From: Actinoplanes aureus
GTDB taxonomy: Bacteria > Actinomycetota > Actinomycetes > Mycobacteriales > Micromonosporaceae
Direction: 5' to 3'
NCBI RefSeq assembly: GCF_015704865.1
Contig: NZ_JADQTO010000034.1
Location: 1 to 64,000, forward strand
DNA length: 64,000 nucleotides
The notes under the pieces are model-generated. The model saw nothing but the letters and a program-made list of their open reading frames with translations, did not search any database and was not told the origin of the DNA. Made by a program: the position numbers and the translations under genes. Shown piece by piece: positions 33,491 to 42,067 of the stretch. Positions within the stretch are counted from its first letter, which is position 1, and each line of letters begins with the position of its first letter.

Positions 33491-35146
33491 TCACCGGACC
33501 ACCGCCCGCAGGTCGTCCAGCATCAGCGTCCGCAGATCGTCCCTGCTGGGCATCCGTCCCATCGCCCGCAACCGCCCGGACTGCGCCTTGCGCATCCCCT
33601 CGAGCAGCTTGCGGGCCTCCCGCGCGTTGCCGAAGTTGCGGTCCCGCTCCAGCAGCGAGAAGTGCTGGTGCAGCGCCGCCGACAACCCGGCCGCGAAGAC
33701 GTAGTCGTCGTTGCGCGCGATCCGGTCGGCGATCCGCACCAGCTCGTCCGGACCGTAGTTCTCGAACTCCATGGTCTTGGCGAACCGGGAGGCCAGACCC
33801 GAGTTGGCATCCAGGAAGTCGGACATCTCCTTCGTGTACCCGGCGACGATCACGGCGACCTGGTCCCGGTGGTCCTCCATGAGCTTCACCAGCGTGTCGA
33901 TCGCCTCCTGACCGAAGTCGGCGGCCGCCCCACCGGCCCGGGCCAGCGTGTACGCCTCGTCGATGAACAGCACGCCACCCATCGCGTCCTCGAACACCGA
34001 GGTGGTCTTCTCCGCGGTGTGCCCGATGTACTGCCCCACCAGGTCGCGCCGGGACACCTCGCGGAACCGCCCGTTCGGCAGCACACCGAGCGCCTTCAGC
34101 AACTGGCCGTAGATGCGGGCGACGGTCGTCTTACCGGTACCGGGAGCGCCCGTAAAGATCAGATGGTGGCTGACCATGCCCACCGACAGTCCGGCGCTGC
34201 GCCGCCACTCGTTCACCTGGATCTCGTCGATCAGGGCCCGGACCTCGGCTTTAACCCCGGCCAGCCCGATCATCGAGTCCAATTCGGTCAGCAGCCGCTC
34301 CACCTCGGCGGCGTCCTGCGCCGTGGCGGCCGCCACCACACCCGCTTTCGGCAGCCCGTCGCTCTCGCTCAACGTGACCGTGGCCTGCGCCGACGGATCG
34401 ACCCGCACGGGTGGGTCGGCGGTCTGCTCCACCACGCAGCGCTCCACCACGACGCCGTGGCACCCGCGCTCGATCACGATGCCGGAACCCACCGTCTGAT
34501 GCACCCGCGTCTCCACGATCCGCGGCGTACTGTTCTGCGCCACGACGATGCCGGCCTTGCCGGTGCCGGAGATGTCGCACCGCTCGATCCCGGGCCGCGC
34601 CGACTGGTAGACGTAGATGCCTCGATCTCCGCAGCCGGCCACCGTGATGTTGCGCAGTATTGGACTGCCGAACTGCACGATCACCCCGTCCTGGGAGACG
34701 TTGCGAACCTCGCTGGCCTCCACCGTGCCGCCGGCGTCGGAGAAGACGAAACCGTGCTGGCCGCGGATCACCCGTACCTCACCGGCGTCGACCACGGCGC
34801 CGTCGCTCGCCTGCACGCCCGCGCCCCAACCCGCGGAGAGCTCGCACTTGCGCAGCCTGAGCCGCCCGCCGGACACGGTGACCGCCGGGTAGTCCCCGCT
34901 GACCAGCGCCAGCCCCTCCACCGCGATCTCGCCCGAGGAGACCGCCAGCGCCGGCCCGTCCAGCCCGGTCGCGTCCACGATCGCCGAGCCCGGATCCCCG
35001 GCCGCGCGCACCGTCAGCCGTCGCCCGTCCAGCTCGATCCGCTCCGGATAGGTGCCGGGCGCCAGCGCCACGACCGCACCGTCGGGTGCCACCTCCAGGG
35101 CGTCACGCAGCGTCGGATAGGTGCCGGGGACCGCCAAGGTGACCAC
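33491..35146 (-). CDS. Beta-helix fused to CbxX/EccA-type AAA+ ATPase
   Basis: Residues 1-265 are right-handed parallel beta-helix (pectate-lyase-like) repeats with regularly spaced GxxVxxG and short Asn/Gly turns (GVIVQFGSPILRNITVAGCG, GIYVYQSARPGIERCDISG, GIVVAQNSTPRIVETRVHQ). Residues 285-551 are a CbxX/CfqX AAA+ ATPase with Walker A GAPGTGKT (about 330), Walker B GGVLFIDEAYTL, and arginine-finger-like GLASRF. In the ESX-1 system EccA pairs the same ATPase class with TPR repeats; here the substrate-binding part is replaced by a beta-helix. It is 12 nt upstream of eccE on the same strand. GTG start with AAGGAG 7 nt upstream. Confidence 0.9.
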   Translation of the reverse strand: MVTLAVPGTYPTLRDALEVAPDGAVVALAPGTYPERIELDGRRLTVRAAGDPGSAIVDATGLDGPALAVSSGEIAVEGLALVSGDYPAVTVSGGRLRLRKCELSAGWGAGVQASDGAVVDAGEVRVIRGQHGFVFSDAGGTVEASEVRNVSQDGVIVQFGSPILRNITVAGCGDRGIYVYQSARPGIERCDISGTGKAGIVVAQNSTPRIVETRVHQTVGSGIVIERGCHGVVVERCVVEQTADPPVRVDPSAQATVTLSESDGLPKAGVVAAATAQDAAEVERLLTELDSMIGLAGVKAEVRALIDEIQVNEWRRSAGLSVGMVSHHLIFTGAPGTGKTTVARIYGQLLKALGVLPNGRFREVSRRDLVGQYIGHTAEKTTSVFEDAMGGVLFIDEAYTLARAGGAAADFGQEAIDTLVKLMEDHRDQVAVIVAGYTKEMSDFLDANSGLASRFAKTMEFENYGPDELVRIADRIARNDDYVFAAGLSAALHQHFSLLERDRNFGNAREARKLLEGMRKAQSGRLRAMGRMPSRDDLRTLMLDDLRAVVR

Positions 35147-35505
35147 GAGCGAACTCCTTCGCGTGCGAGCCGGAAGGGCGTAGACCCGAGGCTATCGCTC
35201 CGCGCAGATCATGGAGGTACCCGTCGATGAACGGATGACACGGTGGTCCGGCCGGGCATTTCGCCGCCGGCCTTTTCGCCAGGTACGCGCCACACCTCAC
35301 CGAACACATCGGCCGTTCCGCCCGCTCCGGGACGGCACGCGGCCGGTCCCGCCCGCACTTCGCCGCCGGGCTGAGATCGGTGGGCCGGCGCCGGGCATGG
35401 CCCGGCGCCCGCGCCGGGGCCTGGAGTGGCTGCCGGCCGGGCGCCGGCGCGGGCGGGACGGGGTGAAATCGGCGGGGGCGGGCGTTACGCGTACCCCCGC
35501 CGGTT
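35147..35505. other. Gene-free gap with strong hairpin
   Basis: A perfect 10-bp stem GGCGCCGGGC / GCCCGGCGCC with a 3-nt ATG loop lies at 35387-35409. It follows the leftward DUF4191 gene and may stop that transcript. The region also must carry the promoter of the beta-helix/AAA gene. No gene is seen. Confidence 0.5.
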
Positions 35506-36198
35506 TCAGCGTGGGCGCTGCTGGCGGAACGCGCCCTTGCTGGGCCGCATGTTCTTGGGGATCGCGCCCTTCGGCATCTGCGGGCGCGACATCAGCGCGC
35601 CGAGCCGCTTGTCGAGGGCGTTGACGTCCTTACCGGTGAGGTTGCGCGGCAGGCGCAGCATCGTGGAACGCAGCTTGCGGACCGGGAGCTGGCCCTCCTC
35701 GGTGCCGATCACGTAGTCGTAGAGCGGCGCGTTACCGATGACCTTGGAGAGTCGCTTCTTCTCCTGGCCGAGCAGGCCGCGGACGCGCTGCGGGTCGCCC
35801 TCGGCGAGCAGGATCACGCCGGGGCGGCCGATCACCACGTGCACCATGTCGAACTGGGTGGTCGAGCTGGCCGCGGGGCGCACCCGCCAGTCGCCTCGCA
35901 TGTTCTCCATCAGCGAGGCGGCGGCGCCGGGCTGACCCTCCGCGACGTTCATCATCGCGGTGTTCGAGCGCAGGTTGAGGACGATCAGCACGGCCAGCAT
36001 CGTGAAGAGGATGCCGACCGGGATCCAGACCCAGCCCCCGGTGAGCAGCACGACCAGCACGGTGACCGCCACCGGGATCGCGACCGCCGCGATGACCAGC
36101 GGGACGAACCACTTGTCCTGCTTTGCCGTGAACGAGAACACCTGGCCGATCTGCTTCAGGCGCTCGCGAAACGACACCTTCTCCTGGGGCTTTGCCAT
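35506..36198 (-). CDS. DUF4191 membrane protein
   Basis: The 230-residue protein belongs to DUF4191, a conserved actinobacterial membrane protein usually near lipA/lipB and glnA. It has a cytoplasmic N-terminal helix, two transmembrane helices (about residues 31-54 and 57-77), and a soluble domain with MRGDWRVRPA, RPGVILLAEGDPQRVRGLLGQEKKR and a basic C-terminus. The family has no known biochemical function. GGAGAAGG precedes the ATG. Confidence 0.85.
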   Translation of the reverse strand: MAKPQEKVSFRERLKQIGQVFSFTAKQDKWFVPLVIAAVAIPVAVTVLVVLLTGGWVWIPVGILFTMLAVLIVLNLRSNTAMMNVAEGQPGAAASLMENMRGDWRVRPAASSTTQFDMVHVVIGRPGVILLAEGDPQRVRGLLGQEKKRLSKVIGNAPLYDYVIGTEEGQLPVRKLRSTMLRLPRNLTGKDVNALDKRLGALMSRPQMPKGAIPKNMRPSKGAFRQQRPR

Positions 36199-36369
36199 AG
36201 CCGCAAAGTGTAGTGGTGCTCAGGTACCTTACGGCGTCCCGGGCACCTCAGCGGTCCGAGGTAAGGAGGGGGCGGGCTCTCAGATGAGGCGGCGTCCCCA
36301 TGACCGGGTGCCGCCTTCGCGCGAAGAGTTATCGGTGCAAGAGCCGAACGATTCGCGAGGAGTACCGAG

Positions 36370-36552
36370 ATGAGCCCGTTCACCAGCCCCGAGTTCCAGC
36401 TCGAACTGATCCGTTCGCACACCGACGACCTGATCCGGCAGGCCGACCACGACCGGCGTGCGCGGCAGAGCGCCGAAGGGCGGCATCGCCGCACCGCACG
36501 GTGGCCAAGGATACGCCGGGCGGCCACACCCGCGCGGCGACTCGCATCGTGA
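36370..36552 (+). CDS. Short Arg-rich conserved-looking protein
   Basis: This 60-residue protein begins FTSPEFQLELIRSHTDDLIRQADHDRRARQSAEG and ends in a highly basic tail. It has a good ribosome binding site, GAGGAG at 36357-36362. I recognise the N-terminal pattern as a recurrent small actinobacterial ORF, but no function. It lies 31 bp upstream of the LuxR-type regulator and may be co-transcribed with it. Confidence 0.5.
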   Translation: MSPFTSPEFQLELIRSHTDDLIRQADHDRRARQSAEGRHRRTARWPRIRRAATPARRLAS

Positions 36553-36583
36553 TCGACCGCACTGAGCGACAGGAGACGGCGTC

Positions 36584-39475
36584 GTGACGGCGGTGACCGG
36601 TCCGGAAATTCTGTCGTACCCGCGTGGCATGCTCGAACTCATGACGGTGAGTGCCCACAGCTCGGTTCTGGTCGGCCGCGACGCCGACCTGGCCACGCTG
36701 CACGAGGCGCTGAAACGGGTTCGTGGCGCCGAGCCGTCGGCCGTGCTGGTCGGCGGCGAGGCCGGGGTCGGCAAGACCCGGCTCGTCGAGGAGTTCAGCC
36801 GGTCACTGGCCGGTGAGCGGGTCCGTGTGCTCACCGGCCAGTGCCTGGAGCTCGGCGAGGAGGGCCTGCCCTTCGCGCCGTTCGCGGCCGCGCTGCGCGA
36901 GCTGCTCCGGCACGAGGGCCGGGCCGCGTTCGACGGGCGGGAGCCGGAGTTCGCCCGGCTGCTGCCCGAGCTGGGGCCGCCGCCGGAGTTCGGCGAGACC
37001 CGCCGCGGCCACCTCTTCGAGCTGGTCGGTTCGCTCTTCGCCCGGCTCGGCGAGGACCAGCCGGTGGTCCTGGTGATCGAGGACCTGCACTGGGCCGACC
37101 GGTCGACGCGTGACCTGATCGGCTTCCTGCTGCGCTCGGCCCGGGTTCCCCGCCTGCTGTTGCTCGCCACCTTCCGCACCGACGAGCTGCACCGCGGCCA
37201 TCCGCTGCGGCCGTTCCTCGCCGAGCTGGAGCGGGTCCGCGGCGTGCAGCGGCTCGAGGTCGACCGGCTCGACCGGGACGGCACCGCCGAGCTGCTCGGT
37301 CACCTGCTCGGCACCGAGCCGGACGCGCCCGTCGTCGACGCGGTCTCCGAGCGGGCGCAGGGCATTCCGTTCTTCATCGAGCAGTTCGCCGGCACCGGTG
37401 ACCCGCGCTGCGGTGACATCCCGGAGACCCTGCGGGACCTGCTGCTCTCCCGGGTCGACCAGCTGCCCGAGGCCGCGCAGCGGGTGCTGCGGGTGGCCGC
37501 GGTCGGCGGCACCCAGTTCGGCCACGACCTGCTGGCCCGCGTCGCCGGGGTGGACGACGCGACCCTGGAGTCCGCGCTGCGTGCCGCGGTCGCCGCCCAG
37601 ATGATCGTCTTCGACCCCGCCGGGGGTTACGAGTTCCGGCATGCGCTGGTCCGCGAGGCCGTGCACGACGACCTGCTCCCCGGCGAGCACGCCCGCCTGC
37701 ACGCCAGATACGCGGAGGCGATCGAGGCCGAGCCGCAGCTGGTCGCCAGCGACCGGGCGCCCGCGGAGATCGCCCACCACTGGCACGCCGCACACGACCA
37801 TCCGCGTGCCCTGGTCACCGCCCGTCGCGCCGCCGACGACGCCGGCCGGCGTTACGCGTCCGCCGAGCAGGCCCGCCTGCTCGACCGGGTGCTCGAGCTC
37901 TGGGAGCAGGTGCCCGACGCGGCCACCCTGCTCGGCACCAGCCATCTGGACCTGCTGGAGGAGGCGGCGCTCGTCGCGATCGACTCCGGCGAGCACATGC
38001 GGGCACTGACCCTGACCCGGGTGGCACTCGGCGATCTGGACTGCGAGGCCGAGCCGGTGCGGGCGGCGCGGCTGCTGATCCGGCGCGCCAAGCTGCTGCG
38101 TAACGCGGGCAAGAGCGACGGGGCGGCGGAGGCCCGCGAGGCGTACCGGTTGTTGCGCACCGCACCGCGTGACCCGCTCTGGTTGCGGCTGCTCGGCGAC
38201 GTGGCCTACGTGTTCGGCGGCATCGACGGCGACGAGGCCGGCCGGATCGCGCAGGAGATCAAGGAGGCCGCCGCCGGTCTCGGTGACGAAGAGGCACTGG
38301 TCTCCGCCGAGATCATCTACGGGCAGGCCTGCGGCGGCCGCATCACGGCCGTGGACGCGTTGCCCGCCATGCGGCAGGCGATGGAGCGGGCCCGGGCCGC
38401 CGGCGATGTGCAGAATTTCGCTCACGGCCTGGTCAACCTCTCCGACTCGCTGTTTGAGCTGGGGGCATATGAGGAGTCCGCCGCGACCGCCGCCGAGGGC
38501 GTGCCGCACGCCGACCGTATCGGTGTCAGCCGCACCACCGGCGTCTACCTGCTCGCCAACCACGCCGAGGCGCTGATGGCACTGGGCCGCTGGGACGAGG
38601 CCGACGCCCTGCTCGCCGCGGCCGCCCGGCAGGACCCGCCCGGCACCCTGGCCGTCCCGTGGCTGCGGCTGCGCGCCCGGATCCGGCTGGCCCGCGGTCA
38701 CGAGGGGGCGGAGGCGCTGGTCAGCCGGGCAACCGGGTTCCTCGGCAAGCCGTTCCTCACCGCGGAGACCCGGGTGTCACTGCTCGAGCTGCGGATCCTG
38801 GCGAGCTTGACCGCAGGCGACCAGGCCGCCGCCCGGAACCACGCGCGGGCCGCCGTGCAGGACCGCGGCATCTGGGACCGCCCTCGCTACGGCTGGGCGC
38901 TGCTCACCGCCGCGGCCCGGGTGGCCGGCGACGCGGAGACCCAGACGCTGATCCGTTCGGCCGCCGCCGAGCTCCCGCAGAGGTACCCCGCTGAGCGCGC
39001 CTACGCGGCCGAGATCTCCGCGCTGCTAGATGGCGGCGCCGACCGGTGGCTTGCGGCCGTCGACGCCTGGCGGGCAGACGGCCAGCCTTACCAGCTGGCG
39101 GTGGCGTTGCTCGGCCTGGCCGAGGCGATCGCCTCCGACCGGCATGCCGCCACCGAGGCGATCGCCGAGTCCACAGCGATAGCGACCGACCTAGGCGCGG
39201 CCCCGCTCATCGAGTCGGCCGACGTGCTGGCCAGGCGGCTAGGCGTCAGCCCGTCCACGCCGGCCGCGGCCGGCACCGAGGTGCTGACCGCCCGCGAGCG
39301 CGAGGTCCTGCGGTTGGTCGCCGAGGGCCAGAGCAACAGCCGAATCGCCCAGCGGTTGTTCATCTCGCCGAAGACCGCGAGCGTGCACGTCTCCCGGATC
39401 ATCGCCAAGCTGGAGGTGACGAACCGGGTGGAGGCCGCGGCGGTCGCCCATCGGCTCGGCTTGCTGGACGATTAG
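36584..39475 (+). CDS. Large LuxR-type ATPase regulator (LAL family)
   Basis: This 963-residue LuxR-type regulator has an AAA/STAND ATPase domain at the N-terminus (Walker A GGEAGVGKTR, about residues 57-66; Walker B VLVIEDLHWAD), a long alpha-helical repeat region (about 400-850), and a C-terminal LuxR HTH (LTAREREVLRLVAEGQSNSRIAQRLFISPKTASVHVSRI, about 900-940). Such proteins activate transcription, often of secondary metabolism or sugar genes, in response to a ligand bound by the central region. GTG start with AGGAGA 7 nt upstream. The target is unknown; no biosynthetic cluster is adjacent. Confidence 0.92.
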   Translation: MTAVTGPEILSYPRGMLELMTVSAHSSVLVGRDADLATLHEALKRVRGAEPSAVLVGGEAGVGKTRLVEEFSRSLAGERVRVLTGQCLELGEEGLPFAPFAAALRELLRHEGRAAFDGREPEFARLLPELGPPPEFGETRRGHLFELVGSLFARLGEDQPVVLVIEDLHWADRSTRDLIGFLLRSARVPRLLLLATFRTDELHRGHPLRPFLAELERVRGVQRLEVDRLDRDGTAELLGHLLGTEPDAPVVDAVSERAQGIPFFIEQFAGTGDPRCGDIPETLRDLLLSRVDQLPEAAQRVLRVAAVGGTQFGHDLLARVAGVDDATLESALRAAVAAQMIVFDPAGGYEFRHALVREAVHDDLLPGEHARLHARYAEAIEAEPQLVASDRAPAEIAHHWHAAHDHPRALVTARRAADDAGRRYASAEQARLLDRVLELWEQVPDAATLLGTSHLDLLEEAALVAIDSGEHMRALTLTRVALGDLDCEAEPVRAARLLIRRAKLLRNAGKSDGAAEAREAYRLLRTAPRDPLWLRLLGDVAYVFGGIDGDEAGRIAQEIKEAAAGLGDEEALVSAEIIYGQACGGRITAVDALPAMRQAMERARAAGDVQNFAHGLVNLSDSLFELGAYEESAATAAEGVPHADRIGVSRTTGVYLLANHAEALMALGRWDEADALLAAAARQDPPGTLAVPWLRLRARIRLARGHEGAEALVSRATGFLGKPFLTAETRVSLLELRILASLTAGDQAAARNHARAAVQDRGIWDRPRYGWALLTAAARVAGDAETQTLIRSAAAELPQRYPAERAYAAEISALLDGGADRWLAAVDAWRADGQPYQLAVALLGLAEAIASDRHAATEAIAESTAIATDLGAAPLIESADVLARRLGVSPSTPAAAGTEVLTAREREVLRLVAEGQSNSRIAQRLFISPKTASVHVSRIIAKLEVTNRVEAAAVAHRLGLLDD

Positions 39476-39778
39476 GGCGCTCCCGCACCTTCCGGATACG
39501 GCGGCGCTGCGCTCCCTGTTCGCGGCCGGTTTCTGTCACCGGCCGCTTTCGGGGGTGACGGCCTTGCGCTGCCATTCGCCGTCGGCCGTAACCGGCCGGT
39601 TCCGGAGGTGGCGGCGCTACCCCCCCCGTTCGCCGGCCGGACTCTGTCACCGCAGGGCTCTGTCAAAGGAGCGGCGAAAGGCTAAGGGGGAGGGCGGGGG
39701 CTCCGATATTTGTGGCCGACTCCCGGGATGGGAGTTGCAATGTCCTACGTGTGCCTTTCATCCCCTCGGAGGCCGATG
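39476..39778. other. Gap with a direct repeat
   Basis: This gap has no gene. Two imperfect copies of a 50-bp block occur at about 39492-39541 and 39602-39651, each containing GGCGGCGCT and then GTTCGC[C]GGCCGG..TCTGTCACCG. GGAGG at 39768-39772 belongs to the next gene. Confidence 0.5.
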
Positions 39779-39979
39779 ATGGATGCCGCCCTTGATGTCG
39801 CCTACCAGGTGGTTGACGCTCTGTTCGGGCCGGGCTCGACCGTGCCCTGGTGGGCCTGGATCGCGCCGCTGGTGATGATCTTCGGAAGGCTGATGATGCC
39901 GGCGTTGGTGCCGCAGACCGCCCCGGCGAAGTTCGGAAAAGACAAGAAGAGCAAGAAGGCCAAGAAGGGTAAGAAGTAG
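39779..39979 (+). CDS. Small single-TM protein with Lys-rich tail
   Basis: This 66-residue protein has one hydrophobic helix (about residues 20-43, including WWAWIAPLVMIFGRLMMPAL) and ends in a very basic GKDKKSKKAKKGKK tail. The ATG at 39779 is preferred because GGAGG lies 6 nt upstream; ATG 39776 is too close. A strong hairpin terminator starts 18 nt after the stop, which supports a real gene. Function unknown; the tail may bind phospholipid or nucleic acid. Confidence 0.65.
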   Translation: MDAALDVAYQVVDALFGPGSTVPWWAWIAPLVMIFGRLMMPALVPQTAPAKFGKDKKSKKAKKGKK

Positions 39980-39997
39980 CCCGAGTTGGGCCGCAAC

Positions 39998-40037
39998 GAG
40001 CGCCAGCAGGCGGGATCAGACCCGCCGGCTGGCGCTC
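39998..40037 (+). terminator. Intrinsic-like terminator
   Basis: A nested stem, GAGCGCCAGC (39998-40007) with GCTGGCGCTC (40028-40037), continues inward as GGCGGG / CCCGCC across one mismatch and a 6-nt loop. It is followed by ATTGCTGTTCT. It terminates the small Lys-rich-protein gene. Confidence 0.75.
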
Positions 40038-40175
40038 ATTGCTGTTCTGACGACGGAGACGGCATGTGTGAGTCGCCGGTGTTGCTCGACATCTCTCGCG
40101 GTCAAGGCCTGTTAGGTGACCGTTCCAGGAATGGCCGTTGCGGCAGTCGCACGGTGAGCCCATACGCGGCGGCTA

Positions 40176-40262
40176 GCCCAGCGCAGTGCGGCCCAGCGCA
40201 GTGCGGCCCAGCGCAGTGCAGTGCGGCTCGGCGCGGCCCGGCCCGGCTCGGCTCGGCTCGGG
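40176..40262. repeat. 15-bp tandem repeat and GGCTC-type run
   Basis: GCCCAGCGCAGTGCG is repeated three times with perfect period 15 (40176-40190, 40191-40205, 40206-40220, the last ending A). It continues as a degenerate pentamer run, GGCTCGGCGCGGCCC then GGCTC repeats, to 40262. The run is a likely source of length variation. Confidence 0.85.
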
Positions 40263-40320
40263 AGGCGGTGACAGCCATTAGGCACAGCCGGGCCCGCTTT
40301 TTCGGCCTATCTGATCACTC

Positions 40321-40373
40321 GGCCCTACGCCAGGGCTGCTTCCCGGCAGTTGAAGCAGCCCTGGCGTAGGGCC
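40321..40373. repeat. Perfect 22-bp inverted repeat with 9-nt loop
   Basis: Bases 40321-40342 (starting GGCCCTACGCC) and 40352-40373 are exact reverse complements, separated by CCGGCAGTT. The stem is far longer than a normal terminator and sits in a gene-poor stretch. It could be a cruciform, an RNA hairpin, a bidirectional terminator or the remains of a small mobile element. Confidence 0.85.
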
Positions 40374-40815
40374 GGCTCGCACAACCCCGCCTTGTCGACC
40401 ACCGAGCTAGAGCCTTCGTGGTCAGGGTCTTGTCCGGCCCAACGTGGGTGCTGTCTGGCGGCCGTTGAGTCAGCATTGAGCTTGGGCCAAGCAAGATCAC
40501 CGCTGGGGGACGCTGACTACGGAAGCCCTCTAGCCGCAGTGGCTGTCTCGCTGATCCACACCCCGACGGCCATGCCCGGGCGGACGGCATCCACCGGCTG
40601 GCCGTGACCGGCGCCGCCAACCGTGAGTGGGCGCTCCGGCCGCTGGCTGGCAACGACCGGCCGACCGTAACCGGCCCCATACACCGCAAGCAGGTACCCC
40701 GGCCGCTGGCCAGCAACCGCCGGCCGCAGCCCATCGGAGGCGGCCGCTGATGGGGGCCGTGAGGCCTGGGCCGGCGGTCCCGAGGGACGGCCGGGTGTGT
40801 GCTGGAGCGGAGTGC
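40374..40815. other. Gene-poor decayed stretch
   Basis: No gene was identified between the long hairpin and lipA. The sequence has weak codon structure in all frames. It includes a short direct repeat, CCGGCCGCTGGCTGGCAACG near 40634 and CCGGCCGCTGGCCAGCAACC near 40694. It may be remnant DNA. Confidence 0.5.
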
Positions 40816-41739
40816 TCAGCCGCGGGCTTCGAGGGCCTGGCGGTAGAGACGGCCGGCCCGGTAGGAGGAGCGGACCAGCGGCCCGCTCATCACGCCGGCG
40901 AAGCCGATCTGCTCGGCCTCCTCGCGCAGCTCGACGAACTCCTCCGGCTTGACCCAGCGCTCGACCGGGTGGTGGCGGGGGGTCGGCCGCAGGTACTGCG
41001 TGATGGTGATCAGCTCGCAGCCGGCCGCGTGCAGGTCGCGCAGGGCGGCCGAGATTTCGGAGCGCTCCTCGCCCATGCCGAGGATCAGGTTGCTCTTGGT
41101 TACCAGGCCGGCTGCGCGGGCCTGGGTGATCACGTCGAGGGAGCGCTCGTAGCGGAAGCCGGGGCGGATTCGCTTGAAGATCCGCGGGACGGTCTCGACG
41201 TTGTGCGCGAGCACCTCGGGTGCCGCGCCGAAGACCTCGGCGAGCTGGGTGGGCTCGGCGTTGAAGTCGGGGATCAGCAGCTCCACGCCGCAGCCGGGCT
41301 GCAGCTTGTGGATCTGGCGTACGGTCTCGGCGTAGAGCCAGGCGCCGCCGTCGGGCAGGTCGTCACGGGCGACGCCGGTGACGGTGGCATAGCGGAGGCC
41401 CATGGTGGCGACGGACTCGCCGACCCGGCGCGGCTCGTCGGCGTCGAACTCGGCCGGCTTGCCGGTGTCGATCTGGCAGAAGTCGCAGCGGCGGGTGCAC
41501 TGGTCACCGCCGATCAGGAAGGTGGCCTCGCGGTCTTCCCAGCACTCGTAGATGTTGGGACAGCCGGCCTCCTGGCAGACCGTGTGCAGGCCTTCCTTCT
41601 GCACGAGGCCGCGCATCTGCGTGTACTCGGGTCCCATTTTCGCTTTGACTTTGATCCACGGCGGCTTCCGCTCGATGGGAGTCTCGGCGTTTCGCGCCTC
41701 GATGCGCAGCATGCGGCGGCCCTCGGGAGCAATAGTCAC
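40816..41739 (-). CDS. lipA: Lipoyl synthase
   Basis: This 307-residue radical-SAM enzyme inserts two sulfurs into octanoyl-lipoyl-carrier domains. It has the auxiliary-cluster cysteines (CQEAGCPNIYEC) and the radical-SAM CxxxCxxC (CTRRCDFC). It also has the conserved GVARDDLPDGGA and the C-terminal serine ligand region GPLVRSSYRAG. The GTG start at 41739 gives the standard actinobacterial N-terminus VTIAPEGRRMLRIEARN; longer frames upstream are shadows. It serves with LipB, encoded on the same strand 3 kb upstream, to lipoylate SucB and the glycine-cleavage H protein. Confidence 0.95.
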   Translation of the reverse strand: MTIAPEGRRMLRIEARNAETPIERKPPWIKVKAKMGPEYTQMRGLVQKEGLHTVCQEAGCPNIYECWEDREATFLIGGDQCTRRCDFCQIDTGKPAEFDADEPRRVGESVATMGLRYATVTGVARDDLPDGGAWLYAETVRQIHKLQPGCGVELLIPDFNAEPTQLAEVFGAAPEVLAHNVETVPRIFKRIRPGFRYERSLDVITQARAAGLVTKSNLILGMGEERSEISAALRDLHAAGCELITITQYLRPTPRHHPVERWVKPEEFVELREEAEQIGFAGVMSGPLVRSSYRAGRLYRQALEARG

Positions 41740-41839
41740 AACCTGAAAGATACGCCCGCCCGCGGCCAACCTGACGCAGGGTGTGAGTGCACTCACCGGA
41801 CCCGCCACAAATCTTGTGCACAGGGGGACGGAAGTTGCT

Positions 41840-42060
41840 AACGTCGCCGCACGGCATTGATGGGACCGAGTACCGCTTCGATCGCCGGCCGAGAGAGCCA
41901 CCAGTAGCTGTGAGGGTGGCCCGAGCGCCGGAGCGGGAAGACACCCCGGAGCCGAGCAGGAAAAAGAGGCGCTTCCAAGGAAGCGTGAAGGTGCGGTGGT
42001 ACCGCGAGGATCCCGCTCGCCCGCACCTCCCTGGGGCCGCGTTGCAGAACCAGAGGAGGT
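41840..42060 (+). promoter_or_regulatory. T-box riboswitch (translational), Asp specifier
   Basis: A T-box leader precedes aspS2. It contains a stem I with CCGCTTCG pairing to CGGAGCGG around GAGTA and GAGAGA motifs, a specifier GAAGACACC placing GAC at 41940-41942, and the T-box TGGTACCGCG at 41997-42006. The antisequestrator stem GGTGCGG (41990-41996) / CCGCACC (42021-42027) is mutually exclusive with pairing of ACCTCC (42025-42030) to the Shine-Dalgarno GGAGGT (42055-42060). Uncharged tRNA-Asp would therefore expose the ribosome site and raise AspS2 synthesis. A possible promoter is TTGTGC at 41814 with TAACGT at 41839. Confidence 0.85.
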
Positions 42061-42067
42061 ACGAGCC

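Noticed and set aside
35211..35624. Plus-strand 137-residue frame across the gap between DUF4191 and the beta-helix gene
   Set aside because: Arg/Pro-rich, includes the perfect hairpin and overlaps the DUF4191 gene antisense. No family resemblance.
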